Source of the DNA: Annona cherimola
Taxonomy: Eukaryota; Streptophyta; Magnoliopsida; Magnoliales; Annonaceae
DNA length: 64,000 nucleotides
Direction of reading: 5' to 3'
Assembly: GCA_030490835.1 (NCBI GenBank)
Contig: CM059973.1
Coordinates: 85,203,221-85,267,220 of the forward strand
A program made the translations under genes and the position numbers. The first letter of the stretch is position 1. Every line of letters starts with the position of its first letter. The notes below the pieces were generated by a model. That model saw only the letters and a program-made list of their open reading frames with translations. It did no database searches and was not told the DNA's origin. Positions 23,925 to 37,119 of this stretch are shown here, in pieces.

Positions 23925-24115
23925 AAAAAGATTGTTTCACCAAGCATAGATCGATTCTATCACCCCAAAAGAAAAAAGAAAAAGAAAAAAAAAAGCAGAG
24001 TTCAAGATGATGACAGCCTATTTGTAATTGTCAGAAAGAAATTATTGGGTGAACCCCAAATCTGATTGAGAGCAGGAGGGGAGATGGCAATAAAGTAAGT
24101 GGATATTAATTGAAA

Positions 24116-24445
24116 GAAGGGATGGATGTTGGTTAGTGGGAAGTGGGGCCAAAATAGGCGCATTGCCGTGTCCGAAAGGATGGCGGGCCCGGCTCAGTAG
24201 AGTAGCGGAGGGGCATAGCGCTGGGAACGACCGAACGTGGACGGGGGCGTCACTGTCAGATGAAAAGACAGGCGGCAGCAGGGCGCCGGTGCTTGCGTAT
24301 CACCGACAGCTACTTCAGCTGCTCTGCTCACGGATAAAGCCATCCCGTCTCGTGCTTCCTATGAGTCGCCCACCCCACGACTGTTCGTCCCCCCATTCAA
24401 CCATTTCCCTGCTCCGAAGGAGGCTTCCGTGGGAACTCGTCCATG
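24116..24445. other. GC-rich island of unknown role
   Basis: About 330 bases that are clearly richer in GC than the DNA around them. A 116-codon frame at 24136-24486 gives an unrecognisable, arginine/serine-rich product, so I do not call a gene. Words like GTGGGAACTCGTCCATGGGAA recur loosely at 24885-24925 (GGAGTTCCCACATC, ATGAGTTCCCC). This may mean an AT-rich insertion split one older unit. Confidence 0.3.
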
Positions 24446-26983
24446 GGAACGCTTTCAAAAATTGTATTTTGTTAGTTAATTGTTAAAAATCACACCATTC
24501 ATTAAATTTAAAATATTATTTTTATTAATAATAAAAAAATTCATATCAATCAGATGTTAAAATGATATTGAATAAGCAAAAATTAAAAAGAATATATATT
24601 TATCACATAAAAATGAAATTACATAAATTTGAATAATATCTAAAAACTTTTGAACACTTATCTAGTTAAAATAAATATATATAATGTTTCAGATTATATA
24701 AATTATATTATATGTGTTATTTATATATAAAATTTTAACTATCGTTGAAATTCTTTCATTTCATTTTATTAATTAATATAATCTGATTTTTATGATTTTC
24801 TTTGTCAACGGTTAAATTTATGCTTTAAACCTGATGTCTGGTTTGATTTTTTTAAAAACAAAAAAAAAATAAAAAAATCGAAGGAGTTCCCACATCCCAC
24901 CATGAGTTCCCCTTGGAGAGTTCCGGCCGTTCTCCCCTGCTTCTCTTCCCTGCCTAACTTTGACTCCGCGTTTGTACGGCCTGCGCCGCTATCAACTCCC
25001 ATCCTATCATCTATAACTATTTTCTTAGCAAACTATGCAATTCTAATATTTTTAATTACCCTATCAAAAATTCTTTTTAATTAAGTTGTTCATCATTTTG
25101 GTGCTTTGGTATTCTTAACCAAACATGACCATAGTTCTAAAAAAAAAATGCATGACCTTGTGTATTTGATGTATTAGGGCGCGTAGTGTTGTAAAAATGC
25201 CAAAATAAAAACAATAGGATATGCGAAGAGTGTTAAAACGTGTATTTTTTAAAAAATTAAAAGGAATGATTAGAAGAATAAAGATGAGTAACTAAAAAAT
25301 ATAAAACATAGAATGATGAATAATTAAAGAAGCTAAAATATTTATTGGAATATAAAATCTATTGAGATCGAAAGGAAAAGAATGTTAGGCATGGTTGATG
25401 GGTTCCAAATCCATGAATTGGAACTTAATTAGGTACTCTCCATTTGGACTCCTACCTCCATGGTTACACGAAATCCTTTTGCCCACTAGCATTAAGTATT
25501 ATTTGTTAAGTTATAAGAACAAGTTTCGTATAAATCAAATACCCATCATAATAAGGTTATCTAATTTATATACTAATCTTAAAGTGGTTAATTTAACATC
25601 TAAATTGTCTAAACCATTGTTCATAGGTAAATAGATTTAAATCATTATAACATTCTAATACATGCACGTATCAATGAATAATGGTATTTTTCGTAATTTT
25701 CACATGACTGGATGTAATCAAGCATGCGTTACCTACTCAAAACTTATATTAATATGATTTCAGTGACATCGTGAAATAAATAATTTTAAATAATATGGCC
25801 AGCTTAATTTGATTTATCGTCAAGATGTCCCCAAGTGTGTTTCTCAGTGGATTCAATTGAATTAGATTTCAATTTGAATCCAATTTTCTTTTGTAAGAAA
25901 TTGGAACCCATAGTTGATAATATTGGACTCAACAAAACTATAATGAGAACCATGCGAAGAGACTAAATGAGGAAAATTTAATATTATTGTATATTGGGAA
26001 TGATATCATAAATATAAAAAAGGTAAGACAATTACGTAATGAAAAATGAGGTGCTGTATTAAAAATTGAAAAAAAAAATTGGCTATAAAATGGGAAATTT
26101 TTATCCCATACACAAGTACAAAATGCATCCGAACACACCACTAAATCCACCCCTATGGTCCAACGATCTAATCAGTTGTAATTTCTCCACTGCTCTATCT
26201 ATTGCTTGGAAGTGCATGAACTGTAGTTCCCATGAACGTGACGTTTCTAATATCCAAGTTGCTCAAACTTTTAGGGTGTGTTCTAAATGATACAGGATTT
26301 TTGAATTGAATCTGTATTTGCGATGTAAATATAATAATGTATATTGAGAATGAGTAAAGTTATATTGAGAATGAGTAAATATAATATGTATTTATAAATA
26401 TAATTACATTGTCACGGCTAAGTCACAATGCTTTAACAACACTGTTATTCTATAGATATATTTACAAACATAAGCAAATTATATGAGAATAATATGTAAT
26501 TTCAAAAACTAAGTAGCTATATTTGTAATATATCTAAAATGTTAATACATCTGTAAGTCATCTTTTTATAAATTTTAAATATATGTATATATTTATTTGA
26601 ATTTCAAAAAAAGTTATTTCTAGAACCCAAACTGGCTATTGTATCCACCAACTAAATTGACTCGAATTTGGATAGGAAAGGTTTCAAATCATGAGTACCC
26701 TAAACTTGAATGGGTACTTATGTAAATATCTAAGGTTGCATAAATTATTATTTTGCGATTTAGATTTTTCGTGAATATTATTTTTAACAAAAAATTAGAT
26801 AGTTTGCAAAAAAAAAGAAAAAATAATTTTCCTTGTCTCACCCTATCTAAATTAAGCCTAAGCCTGACGTAACGAATACTTCACCCAAGTTGCACCCTTA
26901 GAAACTACTTAAATAACTACAAATATTATTGATTTTAAAATTAAGAAAATAATCAAATATTCATATATTCAAAATTAAAAAAA
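24446..26983. other. gene-free AT-rich stretch
   Basis: No gene recognised; open frames here are short and featureless. A 120-base GC-richer patch lies at 24890-25010. Around 26318-26600 there are scattered words of the Mutator-like foldback group (ATTTGTAA, AAACTAAGTAGCTATATTTG, GTCACGGC), probably a degraded copy. Confidence 0.35.
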
Positions 26984-27240
26984 AATAATTTGCAAATATA
27001 CCCTAAAATTTGATCATATTGCAAATATACCCACATAATTTTTGAAATTGCACATTACCTAATATAATTTGCATATATTTGAGACTATACCCATAATGTG
27101 ATGAAGCTGTAATATAGCCATGATGACGTATATTTGCAAATATATGTACAAAATATGGTAGATATTTGTAATTTTTGAATCACGTAGGTACACCAGCAAT
27201 TATGTGGAAACTATACAGGTTATTTGCAGATTACCCCCTT
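26984..27240. repeat. foldback MITE with Mutator-like ends, third copy
   Basis: Left AATTTGCAAATATACCC and ATTGCAAATATACCCACATA oppose right GGTTATTTGCAGATTACCCCC and GTAGATATTTGTAATTTTTGAA. The centre contains CATAATGTGATGAAGC / CATGATGACGT. Same end words as 1120-1515, 10844-11200 and the 8236-10664 element. Confidence 0.55.
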
Positions 27241-28500
27241 TTCTTACATCTGAAGTTCCGTTCCTTGCATTTGAAGATTTTAATTGCACGGTGTTGTCCA
27301 CTTATTTGGATTTGATTTACTTATTATTTACTGCATGACATGAATTTAATATACTGAAGCCAGGCATTTCATATATATTTTTTTTAAACCACCAGTATTT
27401 CATTTTTGAATTCCAATCCATTCGGCTTAATGTTGGAGGGTTTATTTGGATGAATGTAATACGGATGGTAGGTGTTGATGTCAGTTGAATAGACTTCTCA
27501 TTAAAAAAAAAAGATAAAAAAATGGAATATATACGTAATAATAATAAAAATAGAGTTGTCCCTGCCATATGTTTGTTTAATGGACTACCCAATATCCCAA
27601 AGGCACAATTTTGAGAAATTGATGTATCGGATGCTTATATTCGCGTGGTGCGTAACCGAAGTGGTTCATGTTTCTCCGCAGACATTGTTCTTTCGTGAGA
27701 ACTGGATTGATAAATCATGATTAAAATTACAGAAAACGACGTTCAACACGTAGAAGACTGTTATGAAAGGTACAAAACTCCAATTTTCAACGGCAATCCA
27801 ATCCAAATCTGATTTGACCTTGCATGAGGTGGGATGGGATGGGATGAGGGTACCAAACTACCAATAACACTGCGTATCAGATCATGCGTCAGAGAATGGA
27901 CGGCTGTAATGACTCCAGAAGAGTGTGGGGCCTACAGCAGGTGATGAATGTCAACGGGAAAAAAAGGAAAAAAAAAGAAAAAGAAAAGAAAAGAAAATTC
28001 AACCCGCTTGTCGCATGGCCTTGGCCCACCACAAATCCTGTCCAGAGGCGAGCAAGAAGGCTCTGCTCCTCTGAAATTTACCCCAAAGGGAAAGTGAGGG
28101 AAGATAAAAATTACTCCGGTTCTCGGCAATCTCGATACGTGGGCCAGCCCACCAATTAGACAGGCGACCTAAAAAAATATTCGTACTTCCCACCCAAGTC
28201 ATGATCTCGTCTCAACAGCTGCAGATTGGGATATAAAAGGTGGACCACTGAAGGGTGGACACATGTTGAAATGTTGGTGGGAAATTCGGTGCACCGTCCA
28301 ATAAATGTCGAGGAATAGAGGATGAACATCACTACTTTGAAAAAAAAAAAAAAGAATTATATCTTTTCGTGTCCTTATTATAATGAGAGATTGATTAGAA
28401 ATTTGTGGAAGTGGTAGGCCAGAGGATGAAAGTATAAGTCAAAGTGGTGTTTTTGTCTAAAAAGAAATGTGGGTATTTAAGGACGTTGATAACAGTCTCG
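27241..28500. other. upstream flank of the PP2C gene
   Basis: No gene. The composition rises from AT-rich to mixed by 27750. A GGGATGGGATG tandem occurs near 27832-27846. Open frames at 27884-28159 (+) and 27932-28202 (-) overlap a lysine-coding A/G run and look like chance. Confidence 0.4.
28232..28239 (+). promoter_or_regulatory. candidate TATA box
   Basis: TATAAAAG is a good plant TATA match in a GC-mixed setting. If it serves the PP2C gene, the leader would be about 1.5 kb before splicing. A start nearer 28500-29000 is equally possible. Confidence 0.25.
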
Positions 28501-29818
28501 ATAACAGCTATTATCTCCGCCAGGTTTGGAGGGAGGGAGAAGGAAGGGAGAAGAAAAGCGGCCTAAAAAGGTGGCTGTTTGTTGATAGTCAAGGTCAAAA
28601 CCTCAGCCAATGAATAATGGAAACTAGGAATTTTTATAGAAAATAGAGGGAGAGTGGGGGATTGTAAAGGAGAGAGGGAGGGGAAAAACTGCAGGAAAAA
28701 GGAAGAGGGGAGAGAGCAGGGAAAGAAGAAAAGAAAAAAGAGAAAATGAGAGATTTCTAATCCCAGTCCAAAACCCCAACCTATCTTCACAGGAAAGGAG
28801 AGAGAAAGAGACAAAGAAGAACGGAAAAAAGGCAAGAAAAGTTCTTTTTAAATAATTTTTTCCTCTTTTTGATTTTCGTATTTTAATTTTTTATTACATC
28901 CTCTGATCATCTCTCTCCTTCTCCCCGTGGCTCTCTCTCTCTCTCTGTTGCTTGTTTTTTGGTTTTTGGTTTTTGGTTTTGTTGTTGTTTTTTCCTCTGT
29001 TTTTTTTTTCATTGAAAAAATATCTCTCTTCTCATGATCTTTCATGATCAGATTTCCTTACAGCCATCTGAGCATCCAAGATCTTCTGTCGATACAGCTC
29101 CAAACACCTGAGCTCTTATCTTCTTCCCCTTCCGATTCTAATCAGCCACAGAAGTTCCCCTTTCGTGAAAATCCAGATGACCCATCAATCATCCATCCCC
29201 CTTATTTGATTCAAGGTATGTGAGGGCCCCCACCAGCATCTCCAAATCTTCCATCTTCTCCATCCTTCCCTCTCCGTTGCTCTAAAATCTCATCTTTCTC
29301 TGCCACCATTCACACAGCGAGAAGAAGAAGATAAGCATAAAAAGCCCTCAACTTTGCTATTCGGCGCATTCGCAAACTCGACTTTTGGAGTTTTCTGTCA
29401 TACCCAATTCGTGTCTCGTTGAGATCTACGAGATTTTCCCCCACCAGCGGCCTTCTGCTGCTTTGAATGCCCGTCCTTTTCTTCATCCCAGACGTGCCCG
29501 CGCTTCTCTAATTCTTGCAAAATGCCATATCTAAATTCCTTATCATGATATCGAAGTCCGTGCCTGGATCACATTCCTACCTGCTCCACATCGCAGGCTA
29601 GTCTTCTCTCTTTTCTGTGAGAACCCATTCCGTATTTTTTGCTGATTTGTTCAAATTCATGGTTTCTGCGCTTCACCGTGCATTCTTAGGTTCAACCATT
29701 TGCGAATCTCTGGGTTTCAACGCATACCAGAAACTGGAATTACCTTTGAAAGTTGCTGTCGATTTGGACCTAACTAATGTGTCAATTGCTGGGTGGTTTG
29801 GATGAGAGAATGTGAGTG
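28500..29818 (+). promoter_or_regulatory. probable promoter/5' leader of the PP2C gene with a leader intron
   Basis: 28505-28840 is rich in GA. 28910-28950 is a CT-rich tract containing an alternating CT run, typical of plant core promoters and leaders. A good donor (AAG|GTATGT) lies at 29216 and a matching acceptor (CGCAG|G) at 29592-29596, suggesting a leader intron 29216-29596. Another acceptor, TTAG|GTT, sits near 29690. Both splices are predictions. Confidence 0.4.
29659..29805 (+). other. upstream ORF of 48 codons in the PP2C leader
   Basis: ATG at 29659 opens 48 codons ending TGA at 29803-29805, 13 bases before the main ATG. The product has no recognised domain. It is only translated if the leader includes 29659; use of the acceptor near 29690 would remove its ATG. 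Confidence 0.4.
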
Positions 29819-29819
29819 A
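29802..29819 (+). other. five-codon upstream ORF overlapping the PP2C start codon
   Basis: ATG AGA GAA TGT GAG TGA. Its ATG overlaps the stop of the preceding uORF (ATGA) and its TGA shares the A of the main ATG (TGATG). This arrangement would favour termination and reinitiation, or would lower main-ORF translation. Confidence 0.5.
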
Positions 29820-32800
29820 TGGTATCTTCTGGATTGATGAAGATTGTTGGTCCTTGTTGGCGTCCTTCCTCCGCGGGAGAAGATTCTCGAAGAGGTGATG
29901 CAGGTGGCAGGTCTGATGGGCTTCTCTGGTATAAGGATTCAGGGCAGCATGCGAATGGTGAATTCTCAATGGCAGTCATACAAGCTAACAGCTTGTTGGA
30001 GGATCAGAGCCAGATTGAGTCGGGGCCATTGAGCCTGCTTGATTCTGGCCCTCATGGTACTTTTGTAGGGATCTATGATGGTCATGGAGGTCCAGAGACC
30101 TCACGGTTCATAAACCAGCATCTCTTCAATAATCTCAAGAGTATGTGGTTTCTCGATTCTCTTCCCTCACTTTGGCTTAGCAGTCAGCTTTTTTACTTCA
30201 CTTCTTGTTGGTTATTGATTCACAAGGTTCTCTCGACTTCATGGATTTTGATATTTTCAACACAATTACCAAGCTGTTAGGCTGAAATGATTTTCCATTT
30301 GCACCGGAAAATTTTGTAATTTATTTCCATAAAGCATGAATGAGATCTTTTTTTGATTTTAAGTTTGAGACAGGGATAAAAATCTGGTATGTTCTAAATG
30401 TATTCTATTTTTTGATTAGCCTGTTCTGAATGGCAAAAGCGACTTCAGATATATGTACCAAATCAATTTTTTGGCATGGTATCTATTTTAAAGCTCGCTG
30501 ATAATGGAATGTCTATTTTTATTTGCAAGTTTGTCTGTGATAGATTGACTATGGAGGCATGCAGTACCAGCCTTAATAACGTGTTCCCAACTGCCCATGA
30601 AAGTTGACATCCTTATGGAAGATTCGGGTACCACATCTTAGTTGATACATGATATTTGTCACATTCTGTTCAAAATTGTGAGGCGATCCAGTCCCTTTAG
30701 TTGAGCTGCCCTATGTGGGACTGCATGGGTTAAAAAGGCAGGTTATAGCAACCTAATCATGCACTGCTTGCTAAAATAACTTTCATATGAAGCTTTGGCT
30801 TAAATGTTCATAGTACACTAAATTCATTACATTTTAAGGGTCATTTCTGGAGTCCTTCTTAGTGCTGTTTATAGATGATGAAGGCATCTGGTGGGCAAGT
30901 ATTTCGTGGCCATCTATCTGCCATGTGAACTTCCTGTCCAGGTTAAAAAAAGGGGACCAGAAGTTATGGAAGCATGAGAAATGTGTTTAGTGGTAGCAAA
31001 CATTTATATCTTTGTTCACATTTTACTGTTTTTGTACTCTTTAATTCTTCATAAGATGATAATCTTTGCAACTTGATGTAACTCTTGCATTGTATACATT
31101 TTTTTATTTATTATTTTTCTAATGCCTGTACAGAGTTCATATCAGAGCAGCAGGGCATGTCAGTGGATGTCATATACAAAGCATTCTCAGCCACTGAAGA
31201 AGCCTTTCTCTCTCTCGTGAAGAAGCAATGGCTGACAAAGCCTCAGATTGCATCAGTTGGATCATGCTGCTTGGTTGGAATCATATGCAATGGAACATTG
31301 TACGTTGCAAATGTTGGAGATTCCCGTGTGGTTCTGGGACGGGCAGAGAGATCTCTCAAAGACCTTACAGCAATTCAGTTGTCAGCAGAGCACAATGCGA
31401 GCATTGAATCTGTAAGACAAGAATTGCGTCAATTGCATCCTGATGATTCTCAAATTGTTGTGCTAAAGCACAAGGTGTGGCGTGTAAAGGGTCTTATACA
31501 GGTAAACATTTTGCTTACACATTACATTCTTATTTTATGATCCATTTTTTTGTCTTCTTTATTTCATTACTTATTGTTGTTTATGGTTTTGTCAACAAGT
31601 GGTATACTTTCAGTTTACGTAAACGTATAATTGTATGTGATGGAGTGGTTATTTTATTGGTTATCCCAACCTAAATCTAACCATTGGTGGGTGCTATGGT
31701 CTATAGCTTTTGAGATTTTCTGTCAAACAGGATGGTTTAATCAGAAGTATAGATTATCTATACTTCTTGAAAAGGCTGATAATGCTTATTTTGATGCGGG
31801 ATATGTATTGAAATCACATGACGATCCCACTCAAAGAATCGGAATCAAACTAGAACACGTCAGAATTTTTTTTTGTTGACTGGCGATTATTTCATAGCAC
31901 TTAAAATTATTGTTCTAGTTCCCTATATTTCTTTGTTCTTCTTATTTGGCAGATTGTAAATTTCACTTCTTTTTCCTCCTCTGACCCACTCAAAAATTTA
32001 TTTCTTTTTTTCCTCCTCTTTTGGCTTACTTAAAAATTTACCGTTTTTCCCGCTTATTTGCACAATGAAAATGGACAGTTTGAAACACCAGAGCTTCATT
32101 TTCCTCTTTCAGAAGATTTAAATTCATTATTTATTCTTCCTTAGTTTATATACTTGGATACGTTTATGGTAATTTGTTTAGAGGATGCAGAAATTACAGG
32201 ATACATGAACTGAGTGCTTGCTAGTGTTATGTGTGTTTTCAGGTTTGATAAGTGGTGTTCAATGGTTTGGCAATCCAGGCTAGAATGGAAGATGCTAGCT
32301 TTTGGTATTTCATTTTTTGAGTAAAATGTATATGTTTCTTCCTTGACGATCAATTTCTAGGCCACAATCAAGGCATGATTACAACACTGAATAGATTTGT
32401 TGGTGTTGCCCGTCCAGTGGTGAGAAACAACAGAGCAATGATCTGTATTAACGAAGCATGTTACTCAATCATTGAACCATTGATGTTATATTTTTGTGAA
32501 AGGCCATTAGCCAGTCATCAAAAGGGAGCACTCCATGGCTAGTGTTTTGAGGTTAGGCCAGATGTTTGGGCATGATAACTTCTGGTTCCACGCCACATGG
32601 CTGTTTTGGATGTTGCTAGAGAGAACCTGCCATTTTGTCTGAATACTCCTTTTTCTGGTTTTATTTTCCATGAAGTTGTCCTTCTCACTTTTTCAGAATT
32701 TGCTGCTATAGTATTCATATGACTTTAGCATTTTATCTGTCTTCATGCTTTCCAAATTTAAGTGTTGTAAAAGTGCATGCGTCATTGAACGAAATTAGCT

Positions 32801-35288
32801 TAAGCTGCATCATCCTTGCATTGTTTCAGAAGCCTTGTCCTAGATATTTGGTAATTCTGTTGATGTTGTTGCACTGGTGGTTTTTGCTGCCTTAGCAAGA
32901 GACTGACTTGAAAGTAGCTACTAGCTAGTTGTGCCATAGATGAAGGTCAAAGGCCAGAGCTCCAGATAATTTATTAGTCCAGAAAATTTGTAAGATGCTC
33001 ATGCTTAGAGTCAAATTTATGTTTGTTTCAGTGGATTAAACCATGGTACTTTGGCCTTCTGACGAGCCTCGCGCATGAAATTTCCTGTATCAGGTGACCT
33101 TTAGTGTTAAATTGGAACTTTATCCCTTTGTGGTTGAACATTAGATATTCTGCATTTCTATTTAGGAACATCTATCTTCCTTTTAAAACTAAAGAGCAAA
33201 GGGCTAATTTATAGTAAGTGCGGTCCAAAGTTGGATTGGGGAAGCTTTCTTGACCTATATAGAGATTCTGAAAGACCCATCTATAGATTGTGCTAGTACT
33301 GATCAGTTGAATTGGTTACTCCTTCCATATGATTATTAATGGAAGATAATATGTGAACACTACACATCATTCAGTTTCAGCTTTCACCTATGATGGAGGC
33401 TAAAGTTCATTGATGACGGATGTGAAGATTTTACTATTGGATAAGCATGGTGACATAAATATAAATTTCATACCTCTTTGCAGCAATGATCCTGTAATTC
33501 TTCGGTCCATATTTTGATTCAAATTTCCTGTGAAGATGATCCACCTGCAGTCATGACAGTTAGAGATGACTTTTCTAATAAAAAAGTTTCCAGGTACTGG
33601 CCGAGGAATTAACCGAGTTCATGAGCACAGTCCTTGGGATGAAGGGCCCGCAGAATGGGCTACTATAAAATTTATTATAATTTCTGTTCATGTACGGAAG
33701 TAGTGGAAGCTTAACCTGATCATGTTTATTTCGGAGCCACTTGGTGATTCATGATGAGCATTTATTCAATGGATGGCGGGAATGATAACTAAGCTCTTCT
33801 GCTGAGTCATTTCTGTGCATTAGCATTGGAAGCTTATGTGAACCTCTTTATGAGCAAATAGGCATCGTCACCTGCATGTCTTTGCTCAGGAAATTCGGCA
33901 TTTATTTTCCATGTTCCTAATATTAAACTGTAACTTTTCCTTGGCCAGATTTATGTTGAATTTATAATATTTTGCTAATGCTTACAGCTAATAGAAATAA
34001 TGTTGATTGTAGAAGTTATGGGATTCTGAAGTCTATGTTCCTTTGCCTGAGGCCCTTGCAAATTTTTTGAATTCATAAACAATATTCAGAATATAGGGAA
34101 AAAAGGGGGAAAAGAAGGAAAAATTAGTTACAAGTTTTCATGCATCCAGATTCAAATAGCATAATATAAATTTATATTGTTTCATTGCATGCAGGTTTCA
34201 CGTTCTATTGGTGATGCTTATTTGAAAAATTCTGAGTTCAATAGAGAGCCTCTGCTATCAAGGTTTCGTTTGGCTCAACCATTTGTCAAACCAATCCTAA
34301 GCGCAGAGCCTGCAATATTAGTACATAAACTCTACACGCATGATCAGTTTCTTATCTTTGCATCTGATGGTCTGTGGGAGCACCTGAGCAATCAAGAAGC
34401 TGTTGACATTGTTAACAATTCTCCTCGCAATGTAAGCCTCTTTCCTATCGCTACTTTTACTGCAGTAATTGCAAGTCTTACTTGGTGTGAGGTGTCAGAA
34501 ACACGGCCTCTCTGTGGCATGTTATGATCCCTTCATCTGATAATATCTACAATACATTAATATGTCTGGACAAAGCCTAAAAAATTCCTGTAGTGGACTT
34601 TTTGTCACAAATCCCAGCCAATGCTCACTGCTATCCTGGCATTCTCTTCTGATATATCTCTTTTCTTGTTGATCTAATTACTATTGCATAAAGCTGGGGT
34701 GATGGTACCTGTGATGTTGAGGTTGAAACTACGGATAGCCTTCTTTGGCTGATAAAGGCTTTATCTTAATTGGGTATGATCATTCTTTTCATTTGAGATA
34801 GTTTATGGAGAGTATACATCAATTTGTCACAGAATCACCTTGTTGTTCTGGTATCCACTATCCACAGTTCATCATTTTCACCTGTTTGGGTTTTACTTCT
34901 GTCATTGCTTGATTTTGTTGTTTGGAATCCCAAGCAGACAACCGATATCACTGACCTCCAGAATGATACCATAGCTATGCATCTGATTCCCACTGAAGCT
35001 TGATACTTGTATTTAGAGAATGATTCAAGTAGACATATGTTCCTGCAGGGTGTTGCAAGGAGATTGGTTAAAGCTGCACTGCAAGAAGCAGCGAAGAAGA
35101 GAGAGATGAGATACTCGGACCTGAAGAAGATTGATCGAGGGGTACGGAGACACTTCCATGATGACATCACAGTTATAGTTTTGTTTCTAGACCCACAGAT
35201 GATCAGGAGCTCACATCATGGTCCCACAGTTTCAATAAGAGGAGGGGGAGTTCCCGTGCAAGCTAACTCTTCACCACCTGATTTTTAA
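29819..35288 (+). CDS. protein phosphatase 2C, plant clade D type
   Basis: A Mg/Mn-dependent Ser/Thr phosphatase. Clade D members in Arabidopsis act at the plasma membrane, where some dephosphorylate H+-ATPases under SAUR control and others act on immune kinases. Exons: 29819-30140, 31134-31501, 34195-34431, 35049-35288; in phase with GT-AG junctions, 388 aa, a normal length for the clade. Metal-site and catalytic blocks are all present: ED at 61-62 ([10 protein letters not shown]), DGHGG 87-91, GDSR 169-172, [10 protein letters not shown] from 232, [16 protein letters not shown] with D288-G289, and [11 protein letters not shown] with D347-D348. The N-terminus ([17 protein letters not shown]) is the type seen in one clade D subgroup and supports the chosen ATG. 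Introns 1 and 2 are 1.0 and 2.7 kb and hold no element I could recognise. The exact family member cannot be fixed by eye. Confidence 0.93.
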
Positions 35289-35781
35289 AGTAAGTCCACG
35301 ATACTATATTTGGGTTCATGGCAATGTACACTAATTTGGTTTCAGAGAATACTGTCTGGCACTCTTGGTGCTGGCTAGAGCCCGAGGCTCAGCAGAGAGT
35401 GCTTAGCTTTATAGTAAGAGTTCTCCTTGTAAATGGCCTGGAAATTGGCACTCTTAAACGTAAGAAAATAGATACTGCTACCCTCCCAGTGGTTCCTTTT
35501 CTACTAACACATGAAAATGGCACCGATCCACATTTGAGGAAGTATCTCATTGCTTTCTACATAGCTAAGAAATCCACTTTTTCACAAAAATGGTCACGAT
35601 GGATCTGCATCAGCCAATGGACCTTTACTTCAAGCAGACTGGCGATTATGTTGGCGTTGTGTGACCGCGAGTTTGCAACACTGATTTGAAAAATCTTAGC
35701 TTAATATAGCGTCTTAGGCTGCTATTAAATGTCCGAAGGCCGTTGCTTTGAGCCTGTTCAGCATTTTTTTGTGCTGAATGT
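35289..35781 (+). other. 3' untranslated region and flank of the PP2C gene
   Basis: Mixed composition, no further coding sense. A 123-codon frame at 35318-35689 is not recognisable. The flank is cut by a hAT-like insertion whose target duplication begins at 35774. The poly(A) signal was not identified. Confidence 0.4.
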
Positions 35782-37111
35782 TAGGGGTGAAAATCGGAAT
35801 GCATCAGGGCGGGTGAGGGGTTGCCCTTTTAAAAATCGTATTTGACCTGTATTTTTATTTTTATGCTAGATTGAGATAAGGTCGGTCTGATCCAGGACGG
35901 TTTGGGAATGTGGGTCAAGGGGTGTGATAGTTTAAAAAAATATGTATGCTTATTTATATAAAATCACGTATATAATAAATTTAAAGGTTGAATATTTCGA
36001 TATTTTACTATCTAGTAAAACATAATTACTATTTCATAATCTATTTTAGCCATATTTGAAATTTATTTAATTGAATGTGTAAAACATATATTGTGCAAAT
36101 ATGCGAAAAGTTATGTGAAAATATAAAATCACTTATTTCAGAATGTTATAAAATTTTAAGAATTGTTCTTTCGTGTGAGGGTCATAATAATTACGAAAGG
36201 ACTGGCAAGTTCAGCGCATCATGGCCAATTCTTACAACAGCAATTTATGTATGTTTTACAAAAGAATTTTGGCTTTAAAACATAGACGTAAAAATTAATT
36301 AATATGTATGTATATTACTTTTTCTCCCCGTTTCCACAAACCACATTAGCAGATGATGAAAAGTGAGAGACCAACAACCGGCCACGCCAGTTGAGGAAAA
36401 GGGTCGTGCGCACGCCGACCACGCCAACGAACGTGAGGGGAAAATATTAAGCCAGAGATTCCCCGCAAATTTTAAACCAACTTAAGGAACTTTTGGGAAT
36501 GCGGAAGTTTTGTAAAATGGGTCAGGGTGAAAGAGGGAAAGAGAATAGTTGAGGAATTGTATAATTAGGGTGTGTTTGGGAATGAATAAAACTTTTGATG
36601 AAAAATTGTAGAGAGTAGAAGTTGTCAAATGATGTGAGATGATAGGGGTAATGATGAGGAATAAATAGGATAAAGTTGAAATAGATAGGTTAATTGTCTT
36701 GATAGTTGTGTAGAAATAATTGAAAAGTAGGGTAGTTGTATAGAAAAATGTAAAGAAATGATTAAAAAATAAGATTGTTGTAGAAAGTGAAAAGTTTTAA
36801 CTTGACAACTTCTCTTTATTACCAAATACACCCTTAATATGAAATAAGAAAGATAAAGTTGGAATAAAAAAGGTTGTAGAAAGAAAAAATGAGTGGAATA
36901 TAGCATTAAAGTTGAAAAAAATAGAATTGTTGGATTGTAAAATCATTTATTAGTAAACATGCTACCATATCACATATGTCAATTACCAAAATATGCCCAT
37001 AGAATGCTGACCGCCCCACCCTGACGGACTGAAAGCCCTGTCCCGATGCTGTTAAAAAACAGGCTTGGTCAGGGCGAGTCATGGGTCAAACCATCCCAAT
37101 TTTCGCCCCTA
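35782..37111. mobile_element. hAT-like non-autonomous element
   Basis: Starts TAGGGGTGAAAATCGG and ends CCCAATTTTCGCCCCTA, inverted ends of the TAGGGGTG hAT type. It is flanked by an 8-base duplication with one mismatch: CTGAATGT at 35774-35781 and CTGAATAT at 37112-37119. The terminal 100 bases at both sides have GGGCGGGTGAGGGG / CAGGGCGAGTCATGGG subterminal words. No transposase. A Tourist MITE sits inside at 36568-36833. Confidence 0.8.
36568..36833. mobile_element. Tourist-like MITE, copy 6, nested in the hAT-like element
   Basis: Ends GGGTGTGTTTGGG / CCAAATACACCC with TTA at 36565-36567 and 36834-36836; same internal words and orientation as copy 1. Confidence 0.82.
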
Positions 37112-37119
37112 CTGAATAT

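Noticed and set aside
28563..28835. 90-codon minus-strand frame
   Set aside because: Serine/leucine/phenylalanine-only product from the GA-rich leader region; compositional artefact.
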